A DNA stretch of 19,381 bases from an uncultured Sutterella sp. (GTDB lineage: Bacteria; Pseudomonadota; Gammaproteobacteria; Burkholderiales; Burkholderiaceae_F). The stretch covers positions 1-19,381 of the forward strand of contig CAJJMF010000020.1 in NCBI GenBank assembly GCA_905192805.1. The letters are read 5' to 3'. The position numbers were made by a program, and so were the translations under genes. Positions 7,445 through 15,057 of the stretch are shown here, piece after piece (the first letter of the stretch is position 1; every line of letters begins with the position of its first letter). A model generated the notes under the pieces. It was not told the origin of the DNA. It was given only the letters and a program-made list of their open reading frames with translations, and made no database searches.

Positions 7445-8107
7445 ATGGACATGGACTTCACCACTCTCATCGTCAATCTGTTTACTAACGCCGATGCCTT
7501 TTTAGTCTCGCTCGCGACCAATTACGGCTTTTGGATTTACTTAGCCATGTTCACCATTTATTTTCTCGAGACAGGCTTTGTGGTGATGTCATTCTTGCCG
7601 GGCGACTCGTTACTCTTTGTGGCCGGCACGGTCGCTGCCTCGGGAACCACTTCCCCCTGGGGGTTAATGTTGGCCGTCGCCCTCGGCGCGATCCTTGGCA
7701 ACACGATTGGCTATCAACAAGGCAAATGGCTCGGTAAGCGTATCTACTCGGGCAATATTCGCTGGATCAATGCCAACAAGCTACGTACAGCCCATGACTT
7801 TTACTTGAAGCACGGTGGAAAAACCATTTTGATGGCGCGTTTTGTCCCGATTGTGCGTGCCTTTGCTCCGTTGGTCGCAGGCGCGGCGAAAATGCCACCC
7901 CTGCGTTTTGAGCTCTTTAGTGCCTCGGGCGCCATCCTCTGGGCCTTTTCCTTAATTGGCGCAGGGTACTTATTCGGGAATATTCCGTTTATCAAGAATA
8001 ACCTCTCGTTGATTTTGCTCTTAGGCATGGGGGCTGCGGTCAGTGGTCCTCTCTTGGTGGGGGTCATCTGGAAATACCTCCATCGCGAAAAAACGGACGC
8101 CTCATAG
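7445..8107 (+). CDS. DedA family inner membrane protein
   Basis: 220-residue polytopic membrane protein of the DedA (SNARE-associated/VTT) family. Members are linked to envelope integrity, the proton motive force, and recycling of undecaprenyl phosphate or other lipids. Hydrophobic segments run at roughly 28-48, 55-65, 72-88, 136-148, 155-178 and 184-208. The family signature is intact: Glu42, FLPGDSL at 50-56 in the first re-entrant region, the GNTIGYQQGKWLG stretch from 85, and ARFVPIVRAFAPLVAGAAKM starting at 131 with Arg132, Pro135 and Arg138. The start at 7445 has only a weak GAG upstream; a second ATG two codons later is equally possible. It is transcribed alone between its own control region and terminator. 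Which DedA paralogue it matches, and what it transports, cannot be told from sequence alone. Confidence 0.92.
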   Translation: MDMDFTTLIVNLFTNADAFLVSLATNYGFWIYLAMFTIYFLETGFVVMSFLPGDSLLFVAGTVAASGTTSPWGLMLAVALGAILGNTIGYQQGKWLGKRIYSGNIRWINANKLRTAHDFYLKHGGKTILMARFVPIVRAFAPLVAGAAKMPPLRFELFSASGAILWAFSLIGAGYLFGNIPFIKNNLSLILLLGMGAAVSGPLLVGVIWKYLHREKTDAS

Positions 8108-8111
8108 CGAG

Positions 8112-8153
8112 AAAGCCCTGAATTCATCACCAGAACTCAGGGCTTTGCTTTTT
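8112..8153 (+). terminator. Intrinsic terminator of the DedA gene
   Basis: AAAGCCCTGA (8112-8121) pairs perfectly with TCAGGGCTTT (8137-8146) around a 15-base loop, followed by GC and TTTTT (8149-8153). It begins 4 bases after the stop. Read from the other strand, the stem ends in TTTCTC, so it may also stop pepT transcription, less efficiently. Confidence 0.88.
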
Positions 8154-8160
8154 CAACGGA

Positions 8161-9420
8161 TTATGACCGCATCCTTGCAATACGGTCCACAAGCTCCAGT
8201 GTCACCTCAAGACTCTTGACAAACGAGTTCATGGGCATAAACTCACAGTTGCTGTGGAAATTGTGAGCGCCCGTGAAATAGTTGGGGGTCAAAATACCTT
8301 GGGTCGAAATATAGGAGCCGTCCGTGCCACCGCGCATAGCAATTTCTTTGGGCTCCACCCCAACGGATCGATACACCTCAAAGAGCAAATCCAAACCCGC
8401 GCGATTTTTCTCGGTAATGGCATCGGCAATGTTCCCGTAGACATCTTCCATGTCAAGCGAAAGCGTCGCTCGCGGATTTTCTTTCGTTAGCCGCTCCACA
8501 AGCGACACAATCTTAGCTTTCTTGGCCCGATACCCATCAAGATGATGGTCACGAATCTTCACCCCTACGCGAGCCACCGAAGGACTCGATACGATGCTAT
8601 GCACCCAAATAAACCCTTCGGTTCCTTCAGTGCATTCGGGGGTTTCATGACGGTCCAACCCGTTGACAAAGTCGCACGCAATCAACGTGGGATTCACCAA
8701 TACGCCTTTCGCTGACATCGGGTGAGCGGTCACCCCTTTAATGGTGAGCGTGGCACCGCCCGCGTTAAACGTCTGATACACCAGTTCCCCGACTTCACAG
8801 GAGTCGATTGTGTAGGCAAAATCCACGGGGAATTTACTGAAATCGATTTTCTTCGCACCCAGTAATCCTATTTCTTCATCCGGCACAAAGGCCACATAAA
8901 TCGTGCCATGCGGGCGGTTTTCCTTAATCACGAGCTCCAAGGCAGTCATGACGTTGGCGATCGCTGACTTATTATCTGCCCCCAACACCGACGTGCCGTC
9001 CGTGACAATCAAATCATCCCCAATATAGCGCTCCACTTCAGGATGCTCAGAAACTCGCAACCAGATGTCTTTCTCGGCATTCAAACAAATATCGCCACCA
9101 GCGTACTGATGAATCACGTGAGGATGAATATCGGGAGACAGTCCCGAATCCACTGTATCCATATGTGCACACCACCCTACGGTGGGCACCGTGACCCCTT
9201 CAGGTAAGTTCGACAGAAGTTTAGCGGTCACCACCGCATACTCGGAAATCTCCACGGACTCCAGTCCGAGCTCTGTAAGCTCCTTGGCCAATAACTTCGC
9301 CATATCCCATTGACCTGGGCTACTGGGTACCGTTTTGGTTTGCGTGGAACTTTGGCTGGTCACAGCCACATAGCGCAAAAATTTCTCAAGGAGTGTGGCT
9401 TTCAACGTAGCAGTATCCAT
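8161..9420 (-). CDS. pepT: Peptidase T (tripeptide aminopeptidase)
   Basis: Cytoplasmic dizinc M20B peptidase that removes the N-terminal residue of tripeptides. 419 residues (E. coli PepT 408). Metal and catalytic residues line up with the E. coli enzyme: His86 and Asp88 in AHMDTVDSG, Asp149 in GADNKSA, Glu182 (general base) and Glu183 in VPDEEIG, Asp206 in TIDSCEVGE, and His389 in GAHNFHSN. RGGTDGS at 363-369 is the PepT substrate-binding motif. The ATG at 9420 is chosen over an upstream in-frame start at 9459 because AAGGA stands about 10 bases before it and the family sequence starts there. It is the gene downstream of the pgk terminator and converges on the DedA gene. A TTGACA at about 9460 (minus strand) is a possible -35 without a matching -10. 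Confidence 0.96.
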   Translation of the reverse strand: MDTATLKATLLEKFLRYVAVTSQSSTQTKTVPSSPGQWDMAKLLAKELTELGLESVEISEYAVVTAKLLSNLPEGVTVPTVGWCAHMDTVDSGLSPDIHPHVIHQYAGGDICLNAEKDIWLRVSEHPEVERYIGDDLIVTDGTSVLGADNKSAIANVMTALELVIKENRPHGTIYVAFVPDEEIGLLGAKKIDFSKFPVDFAYTIDSCEVGELVYQTFNAGGATLTIKGVTAHPMSAKGVLVNPTLIACDFVNGLDRHETPECTEGTEGFIWVHSIVSSPSVARVGVKIRDHHLDGYRAKKAKIVSLVERLTKENPRATLSLDMEDVYGNIADAITEKNRAGLDLLFEVYRSVGVEPKEIAMRGGTDGSYISTQGILTPNYFTGAHNFHSNCEFMPMNSFVKSLEVTLELVDRIARMRS

Positions 9421-9514
9421 AGGGGTGCATTCCTTCAAAAAAGTGGGGTATCGTGTCAAGGATACTCAAACTCGAGAGCTCCGCCTCTCAGGGATTTCCC
9501 TCAATCGGTCGTAC

Positions 9515-9545
9515 AAAAAAAGGGAACCCGCAAAGAGCTCCCTTT
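9515..9545 (-). terminator. Intrinsic terminator of the tkt-gap-pgk operon
   Basis: On the minus strand AAAGGGA (9545-9539) pairs with TCCCTTT (9525-9519) around a 13-base loop, and the distal arm runs into seven T's (9521-9515). It lies 21 bases after the pgk stop and separates the carbon operon from pepT. Confidence 0.85.
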
Positions 9546-9566
9546 GATGTGAGAAAAATTCCGTGC

Positions 9567-10763
9567 TTATCGGCGTTCTTCTAACACCGCGACGGCTGGC
9601 AACACTTTCCCTTCCAAGAATTCCAAGAAAGCGCCACCGCCAGTGGAAATATACGAAATGCGATCGGCAATATCAAACGTCGTTACCGCATTGATCGTGT
9701 CACCACCACCCGCAATCGAGAACGCACCACGATCTGTCGCTTCCGCGATCGCCTGCGCCATCACACGCGTACCGTTAGCAAACGGGGCCATTTCGAACAC
9801 GCCCACCGGACCATTCCAAACAATCGTACCCGCTTCTTTGAGGATGTTGCCTAAGAGGGCGGCCGTCTGGGGACCCACGTCCAGAATCATTTCGTCATCA
9901 CGGACATCATCGACTAAAGCCACACGGTGTTCCGCATCTTCGGCAAACGCCTTGGCCACCACCACGTCCACGGGCATCGGTAACGAAGCGCCTTTTTCTG
10001 CCAACACGGCCAATACCTGACGGCATTCATCGACGAGCTCGGGTTCAGCTAAGGACTTGCCAATCGGCTTACCCGCAGCCAACAAGAACGTATTTAAGAT
10101 GCCACCACCGACGATCAAGCGATCAACCTTCTTGGCTAAGTTCGACAAAATGGTCAACTTGGTCGAGACTTTGGAACCGCCAACAATCGCCACCAACGGG
10201 TGCTTCGCTTCTTCGACGGCACGCGTTAAGGCATCGATTTCTCCGGCCATCAACGGACCCGCACAAGCGATCTGTGCATAGCGCGCCACCCCAACGGTGG
10301 TCGCTTCGGCACGGTGAGCCGTACCAAAGGCATCGTTCACAAACACATCACAGAGCGCTGCGTACTTCTGGCTCAATGCATCATTGCACTTCTTTTCACC
10401 AACGTTGCAGCGGCAATTTTCTAACATCACCACTTCGCCAGGTGCCACATCCACCCCGTCAACCCAGTTGGTCTTCAAGGGCATCGGACGACCCAACAGT
10501 TCACTCATACGTGCTGCAATACCGCCTAAGGAATCCTCAGGATTGACCGTACCTTCCGTCGGACGACCCAAATGGCTCACGACCATCACCGCAGCGCCTG
10601 CATCAAGCGCCAACTGAATGGCGGGAAGACTGGCCACCAATCGGGCTTCGTTGGTCACACGCCCAGCTTCGTCACGTGGCGCATTTAAGTCGCTACGAAT
10701 CAATACGCGTTTACCTTTGAGCGCGCCCGATTTCGCTAAATTTTCTAAGGTTTGCACTTGCAT
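9567..10763 (-). CDS. pgk: Phosphoglycerate kinase
   Basis: Interconverts 1,3-bisphosphoglycerate plus ADP with 3-phosphoglycerate plus ATP. 398 residues with the start at 10763, which has AGGA exactly 8 bases upstream; in-frame ATGs at 10784 and 10778 would add 5-7 residues and lie beside a hairpin. Landmarks: RSDLNAP at 23-29 (usually RVDLNVP, so two neutral changes around Asp25 and Asn27), SHLGRP, LENCRCNVGEKK, VNDAFGTAHR, AIVGGSKVSTKL, WNGPVGVFE for ATP, and the GGGDT and STGGGAFLEFLEG loops. Third gene of the tkt-gap-pgk operon, 86 bases after gap, a wider gap than tkt-gap. Because gap and pgk sit together with transketolase, the operon serves both glycolysis/gluconeogenesis and the non-oxidative pentose phosphate branch. 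No RuBisCO or other Calvin cycle gene is present. Confidence 0.97.
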   Translation of the reverse strand: MQVQTLENLAKSGALKGKRVLIRSDLNAPRDEAGRVTNEARLVASLPAIQLALDAGAAVMVVSHLGRPTEGTVNPEDSLGGIAARMSELLGRPMPLKTNWVDGVDVAPGEVVMLENCRCNVGEKKCNDALSQKYAALCDVFVNDAFGTAHRAEATTVGVARYAQIACAGPLMAGEIDALTRAVEEAKHPLVAIVGGSKVSTKLTILSNLAKKVDRLIVGGGILNTFLLAAGKPIGKSLAEPELVDECRQVLAVLAEKGASLPMPVDVVVAKAFAEDAEHRVALVDDVRDDEMILDVGPQTAALLGNILKEAGTIVWNGPVGVFEMAPFANGTRVMAQAIAEATDRGAFSIAGGGDTINAVTTFDIADRISYISTGGGAFLEFLEGKVLPAVAVLEERR

Positions 10764-10787
10764 GTTCTCTATCCTCATTGACATGAA

Positions 10788-10819
10788 ACCACGCTTTTCT
10801 GCATTTAGGAAAGCGTGGT
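10788..10819 (-). promoter_or_regulatory. Hairpin between gap and pgk
   Basis: In the minus-strand transcript ACCACGCTTT (10819-10810) pairs perfectly with AAAGCGTGGT (10797-10788); two more pairs form past a C-A mismatch, leaving a 6-base loop. Only three T's follow, so it should be at most a partial terminator. It sits 24 bases before the pgk start codon, just upstream of the AGGA site. A role as an attenuator, 3'-end stabiliser of gap mRNA or processing site is inferred. Confidence 0.5.
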
Positions 10820-10849
10820 CTCACAGAGTACTATTCGATCGTCTGTCGA

Positions 10850-11866
10850 TTACTTGGCTGCCATCATGGCGCAGGCGGTATCCAACATACGGCAAGAGAA
10901 TGCCCATTCGTTGTCATACCACGCCGTGACCTTCACTAAACGCTCACCCGAGAGTTTCGTCAAGGTGGCATCGAAGATCGAACTACGCGGATCATGGTTG
11001 AAGTCGCACGACACTAACGGCAGGTCGTTGTAACCCAAAATACCACGTAAGTCGTCGGATTCAGCCGCTTCCTTCATGAGCGCATTGATTTCTTCCGCAC
11101 TCGTATCACGCTTGGCAACGAAGGTTAAGTCCACGAAGCTCACATTCAAGGTCGGCACGCGCACGGCAAACCCATCGAGCAAACCATTCAATTCCGGCAG
11201 CACTAAACCCACAGCCTTCGCTGCACCCGTCTTGGTCGGGATTAAGGAACGAGTCGCTGCGCGAGCACGGCGCATATCCTTGTGGTACAAGTCCGTCAAC
11301 ACCTGGTCGTTCGTATAGGCATGCACGGTCGTCATCAAACCGCGTTCAATCCCAACGGTACGGTGCAAGGCTTTGGCCATCGGAGCCAAGCAGTTCGTCG
11401 TGCACGACGCGTTCGAGACCACCAAGTCCGACGCCTTGAGCGTGTCTTGGTTCACACCGTAAACAACGGTCGCATCAGCGGTCTTGCCAGGCGCCGACAA
11501 GAGCACCTTCTTGGCCCCCTGTTCGATATGCACAATGCTCTTTTCCTTGGAGTTAAAAGCACCGGTGCATTCCATCACCACATCAACGCCAAAATCACCC
11601 CACGGGATTTCCTTCGGGTCACGCGTTGCAAAGACATGAATCTTGTCGCCATCGACATACAACGTATCATCGCCAGCCACTTCCACCTTGCTGTTAAAAC
11701 GCCCATGGCAGGAGTCATACTGTAAGAGGTGAGCATGAATCGGCAATTCACCCGGCGCGTTAATCGCCACAATTTCGATGTCATGCTGCTTGGCATATTC
11801 GTAGTGAGCACGAAGGACGTTTCGGCCGATACGACCAAAACCCGTAATGGCAGCGCGAATAGTCAT
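10850..11866 (-). CDS. gap: Type I glyceraldehyde-3-phosphate dehydrogenase
   Basis: Phosphorylating GAPDH interconverting glyceraldehyde-3-phosphate and 1,3-bisphosphoglycerate, 338 residues. Catalytic Cys155 is in SNASCTTNCLAP and His182 in TTVHAYTNDQ. RRARAATRSLIPTKTGAA and WYDNEWAFSCRMLD are family-typical. Two cofactor-site residues are unusual: the start reads ITGFGRIGR where INGFGRIGR is near universal (Thr8 for Asn), and after strand beta-2 the sequence is AINAPGE, with Ala37 at the Asp that normally binds the NAD ribose. Bacillus subtilis GapB, an NADP-preferring gluconeogenic enzyme, also has Ala there. TDLYH at 191-195 lacks the Pro common in NAD-specific enzymes, although other Burkholderiales share that. 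NAD(P) dual use is a reasonable inference. Erythrose-4-phosphate dehydrogenase is less likely from overall sequence. AGAGGA lies 10 bases before the ATG; the gene follows tkt by 21 bases. Confidence 0.95.
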   Translation of the reverse strand: MTIRAAITGFGRIGRNVLRAHYEYAKQHDIEIVAINAPGELPIHAHLLQYDSCHGRFNSKVEVAGDDTLYVDGDKIHVFATRDPKEIPWGDFGVDVVMECTGAFNSKEKSIVHIEQGAKKVLLSAPGKTADATVVYGVNQDTLKASDLVVSNASCTTNCLAPMAKALHRTVGIERGLMTTVHAYTNDQVLTDLYHKDMRRARAATRSLIPTKTGAAKAVGLVLPELNGLLDGFAVRVPTLNVSFVDLTFVAKRDTSAEEINALMKEAAESDDLRGILGYNDLPLVSCDFNHDPRSSIFDATLTKLSGERLVKVTAWYDNEWAFSCRMLDTACAMMAAK

Positions 11867-11887
11867 GTTTTACTTTTCCTCTTAAAG

Positions 11888-13900
11888 TTATTTCAAAAGT
11901 TGTTCCACTTTGGCAATCACGTTTTCGAGCGTGAAACCAAAATGCTTCCAAAGCACCCCCGCGGGAGCACTTTCACCAAAGGTATCGATACCCACAATGG
12001 CACCTTTACCCGAGAAGTACTTGTACCAGAGATCGCTCTTGGCAGCCTCAATGGCTACCACCGGCTTGCCTGGAGGCAACACACTCTGGCGGTAAGCGTT
12101 ATCTTGTTCATCAAAGAGCGTCGTGCAGGGCATGGACACAACACGGGCTTGAATATTGCGAGCCGTCAACTCTTCGCGGGCCTTAACAGCCAATTCCACT
12201 TCGGAACCCGTCGCCAAGAGCACCACATCGATTTCGTCGGCTCCTGCCGGCGCTTCTTGCGCAATATAGCCACCACGCGCCATCAAATCCGCATCCACTT
12301 CTTCGCGTTCGATGTAAGGCACATTTTGACGTGTAAACACTAAGCAACTCGGACCATGACGACGTTCAATCGCCGCCGCCCAAGCCACGATCGTTTCAAC
12401 CGTATCGGCCGGACGCCAAACATGCATCCCCGGAATTAACCGTAGGCTCGGCACGTGTTCAATCGACTGGTGCGTTGGGCCGTCTTCACCCAAGCCAATG
12501 GAGTCGTGCGTAAAGACATTAATCACACGCTGCTTCATCAAGGCCGACATACGTAAAGCGTTACGCGAATAGTCCGAGAACGTCAAGAAGGTAGCGCCGT
12601 AAGGAATGAAACCACCGTGCAAGGCAATGCCATTCATGATGGCGGACATCCCGAATTCACGCACCCCGTAACTAATGTGGCGAGCCAACATATCCCCGGT
12701 GTTGAGAGACTTCACGCCGGTCCAGTTCGTCAAGTTCGAACCCGTCAAGTCGGCCGAACCCCCTAAGAGTTCAGGAAGGGCTGGCGCCAGCGCGTTCAAC
12801 GCTTTCTGACTGGCCTTACGCGTCGCAATGGTTTCCTTGGCTTCGACCGCGGCACACAGTGCGCTCATCACCGTTTCGGACCAATTCGCCGGCAATTCGC
12901 CATCAATACGGCGCAACAATTCGGAACTTTCCGCGGGGTAGGCCGCACTGTAGGCATCAAAAAGGGTATTCCAAGCATCTTCGTCGGCTTTACCCGCGTC
13001 ACGATGATCCCAAGCGTCGTAAATCGCCTGCGGGATTTCAAACGGACCGTAATTCCAACCGAGCGCAGCACGGGTCGCCGCAATTTCTTCGTCGCCTAAC
13101 GCTTCGCCGTGTACTTTAGCCGTACCTGCGCGGTTCGGAGAACCCTTACCAATCGTCGTCTTAGCAATAATCAACGTGGGTTTGTCTTGCGACTGACGGG
13201 CTTGAGCAATGGCTGCATCCACGGCATCAATATTGTGACCATCCACCGGACCAATCACATTCCAGCCATAGGCCTCAAAACGAGCACGGGTATCATCCCC
13301 GAACCAGCCCTTCACGTCGCCGTCAATCGAAATCCCGTTGTCGTCATAAATCGCGATCAACTTGTTTAATTTCCAAACACCAGCCAACGAGCAGACTTCG
13401 TGGCTAATCCCTTCCATTAAACAGCCGTCGCCTAAGAAGACGTAGGTGTGGTGATCCACAATCGGGAACCCATCACGGTTAAATTCCGCAGCGAGCATTT
13501 TCTCAGCCAACGCCATCCCGACACCATTCGCAATCCCTTGCCCTAAGGGACCGGTGGTCGTTTCGACCCCAGGCGTGATATCGACTTCAGGGTGTCCCGG
13601 GGTTTTGCTATGTAACTGGCGGAATGCCTTCAAATCGTCAATCGACAAATCGTAGCCGCTCAAATGCAACAATGCATACTGGAGCATTGAGCCGTGGCCG
13701 TTAGAAAGAATAAAGCGGTCACGATTCATCCAGTGAGGGTTTAACGGATTGAAGCGAAGGTGACGCGTCCAGAGGGCCGTAGCAATATCAGCCATACCCA
13801 TAGGCATACCAGGGTGACCCGACTTGGCTTTTTGGACAGCATCCATACTCAAGGCACGAATGGCATTCGCCATCATTTGAGCGGAGACAGAAGAAGTCAT
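11888..13900 (-). CDS. tkt: Transketolase
   Basis: TPP-dependent enzyme moving two-carbon units between ketoses and aldoses in the non-oxidative pentose phosphate pathway. 670 residues (E. coli TktA 663). Motifs: KSGHPGMPMGMAD at 26-38 with His29, SNGHGSMLQYALLHL from 66, GPLGQG at 117-122, and the TPP/metal motif GDGCLMEG (157-164, Asp158) ending at Asn188. The pyrimidine domain has REFGMSAIMNG with the conserved Glu, and FTHDSIGLGEDGPTHQ follows. The ATG at 13900 is chosen because family sequence starts there; the frame is open for 56 more codons upstream but those residues look like no transketolase. There is no clear Shine-Dalgarno. First gene of the tkt-gap-pgk operon, an order I recall from Burkholderiales, where pyk often follows; here a terminator follows pgk instead. 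Confidence 0.97.
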   Translation of the reverse strand: MTSSVSAQMMANAIRALSMDAVQKAKSGHPGMPMGMADIATALWTRHLRFNPLNPHWMNRDRFILSNGHGSMLQYALLHLSGYDLSIDDLKAFRQLHSKTPGHPEVDITPGVETTTGPLGQGIANGVGMALAEKMLAAEFNRDGFPIVDHHTYVFLGDGCLMEGISHEVCSLAGVWKLNKLIAIYDDNGISIDGDVKGWFGDDTRARFEAYGWNVIGPVDGHNIDAVDAAIAQARQSQDKPTLIIAKTTIGKGSPNRAGTAKVHGEALGDEEIAATRAALGWNYGPFEIPQAIYDAWDHRDAGKADEDAWNTLFDAYSAAYPAESSELLRRIDGELPANWSETVMSALCAAVEAKETIATRKASQKALNALAPALPELLGGSADLTGSNLTNWTGVKSLNTGDMLARHISYGVREFGMSAIMNGIALHGGFIPYGATFLTFSDYSRNALRMSALMKQRVINVFTHDSIGLGEDGPTHQSIEHVPSLRLIPGMHVWRPADTVETIVAWAAAIERRHGPSCLVFTRQNVPYIEREEVDADLMARGGYIAQEAPAGADEIDVVLLATGSEVELAVKAREELTARNIQARVVSMPCTTLFDEQDNAYRQSVLPPGKPVVAIEAAKSDLWYKYFSGKGAIVGIDTFGESAPAGVLWKHFGFTLENVIAKVEQLLK

Positions 13901-14023
13901 AGTGTATTGACCGGGAGAAAGGTGAGGAAAAACGTGGCAGACACTTCGAGCACCGCCCCCGTTGGCTACAACGGTAACACGACGCCTCAGAGCGCTTGCC
14001 TTAGATCGGTTGGCCGACCCAAA

Positions 14024-14032
14024 ATTAAAACA
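14024..14032 (-). promoter_or_regulatory. Candidate extended -10 promoter for tkt
   Basis: On the minus strand TGT followed by TTTAAT (14029-14024) matches an extended -10 with five of six hexamer bases. No good -35 is seen, as is common for extended -10 promoters. It predicts a leader of roughly 115 bases. A second candidate, TAAAAT at 14045-14040, is close by. Confidence 0.35.
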
Positions 14033-14075
14033 ACTAGGGATTTTACCGTATTGTTCGTAATTTCTCATCGATTTT

Positions 14076-14104
14076 CCCGAAGTGATTCACTTTCGTGAAT
14101 CGGG
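14076..14104. promoter_or_regulatory. Dyad / GAAA-loop hairpin upstream of tkt
   Basis: GATTCAC (14084-14090) and GTGAATC (14095-14101) form a perfect 7-bp inverted repeat with a 4-base centre. Outer CCCG (14076-14079) and CGGG (14101-14104) can extend it across a bulge. As minus-strand RNA the loop is GAAA, a stable GNRA tetraloop; as DNA it is operator-like and lies upstream of both tkt -10 candidates. Which reading applies depends on the true start site. Confidence 0.4.
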
Positions 14105-14236
14105 TAGGCACAAATTCGCCACCCTCCTCTGGGGAGAAGAAAGGAGCGTGAGCGACTGGCCTTTCCATTAAAATAGGCCTAGTTGTTTCCAAGGCCTTGC
14201 CTTGGTGTTCACTCTTCATCCACACGGCGTTGAGCT

Positions 14237-14986
14237 ATGGCAAATCCGCGTTTTTATACTCCCGAGACCACCTTAACCCTTGAGCGCGCTCTACAATCCG
14301 GAGAGTCGGTACTCTTAACTCCCGAAGCAGCGCACCATGCGGGGCGTGCACTGCGCCTACGTAATGGCGAGGCAGTGACTCTCTTTAATGACTCCGATTC
14401 CGAATGGGAAGGCACGATAACGCTCTCACGGGAGGGCGCTGCGGTTCAGTTAACCTCACGGTCCACCCCTCTACGGGAGTCCCCGCTCTCTATCACCCTC
14501 CTTCAAGCGTTGGTGTCCCCGGAAAAAATGGATTGGATCCTCGAAAAGGCCGTCGAACTCGGCGTTCGAGAGTTGGTCCTCTTCCCGGCGGAGCGAAGTG
14601 TCACGAAACTCACGGCGGATAAGATCGAAAAGCGATTGGCGAAATACCGCACCCAAATCATTTCTGCCTCAGAACAATGTGGGCGTAATCGCCTGATGAC
14701 GTGTCGCTTTCTGTCCTTTAAAGACGCGCTAATGCTCTCGGCCGATTGTCGGCTCGTATTGGCGCCCAGCGCCGATCCCAGTCCCCTAGTGCTCAGCACC
14801 ACCCCCACACCCCCCTCTTTTGCCATCATGGTCGGCCCCGAAGGCGGGTTAAGTGACGCCGAACTCTCGAGTGCCTCGGAAGCGGGTTGGCAGGCAAAAT
14901 TGCTGGGACCCCGTGTGATGCGTACGGAAACCGCGGGGCTTGCTGCCACGGTTTGGCTCAATACGCGTTTTGGGGACTTTATCTAA
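14237..14986 (+). CDS. rsmE: 16S rRNA (uracil(1498)-N3)-methyltransferase
   Basis: SAM-dependent SPOUT methyltransferase that methylates N3 of U1498 in helix 44 of 16S rRNA, acting on the assembled 30S subunit. 249 residues, typical length. The N-terminal PUA-like domain includes AAHHAGRALRLRNGEAV (31-47). The catalytic domain shows MDWILEKAVELGV (98-110), RTQIISASEQCGRNRL (138-153) and the knot motifs VGPEGGLSDAEL (199-210) and LGPRVMRTETAGLAA (223-237), which bind SAM and dimerise. The ATG has only a weak GAG upstream. It is a single-gene unit with its own terminator, divergent from tkt; in many bacteria rsmE is next to unrelated genes, and the context gives no further hint. Confidence 0.95.
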   Translation: MANPRFYTPETTLTLERALQSGESVLLTPEAAHHAGRALRLRNGEAVTLFNDSDSEWEGTITLSREGAAVQLTSRSTPLRESPLSITLLQALVSPEKMDWILEKAVELGVRELVLFPAERSVTKLTADKIEKRLAKYRTQIISASEQCGRNRLMTCRFLSFKDALMLSADCRLVLAPSADPSPLVLSTTPTPPSFAIMVGPEGGLSDAELSSASEAGWQAKLLGPRVMRTETAGLAATVWLNTRFGDFI

Positions 14987-15000
14987 GCCCAGAAAAAAGT

Positions 15001-15038
15001 AAGAGCGTTTCTTCTACACCCGAAGAAACGCTCTTTTT
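15001..15038. terminator. Bidirectional intrinsic terminator
   Basis: A perfect 14-bp stem, AAGAGCGTTTCTTC (15001-15014) with GAAGAAACGCTCTT (15022-15035), has a 7-base loop. T's follow on the plus strand (15034-15038) and, two bases past the stem, six T's on the minus strand (14998-14993). It ends rsmE from the left and the lytic transglycosylase gene from the right. Confidence 0.93.
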
Positions 15039-15057
15039 AATGGGATCGAGCGAGCAA

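Larger units (their letters stand above)
13901..14236. promoter_or_regulatory. Divergent tkt/rsmE control region
   Basis: 336 bases with no credible gene. Besides the promoter and dyad listed separately it holds CCGTT (13959-13963) with AACGG (13970-13974), a short hairpin in the tkt leader, and CCAAGG (14189-14194) with CCTTGG (14200-14205) about 30 bases before rsmE. No TPP riboswitch core is visible despite transketolase being TPP-dependent. No good rsmE promoter pair was found. Confidence 0.35.

Noticed and set aside
9421..9480. TTGACA at about 9460 as a full pepT promoter
   Set aside because: The -35 match is exact but the sequence 16-18 bases downstream bears no resemblance to a -10.
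13901..14068. 56-codon N-terminal extension of tkt
   Set aside because: Transketolases begin at the equivalent of 13900; the extension runs through the promoter candidate at 14024-14032.
13901..14236. TPP riboswitch before tkt
   Set aside because: The conserved CUGAGA and ACCUGAUCUGG-type core elements are absent.
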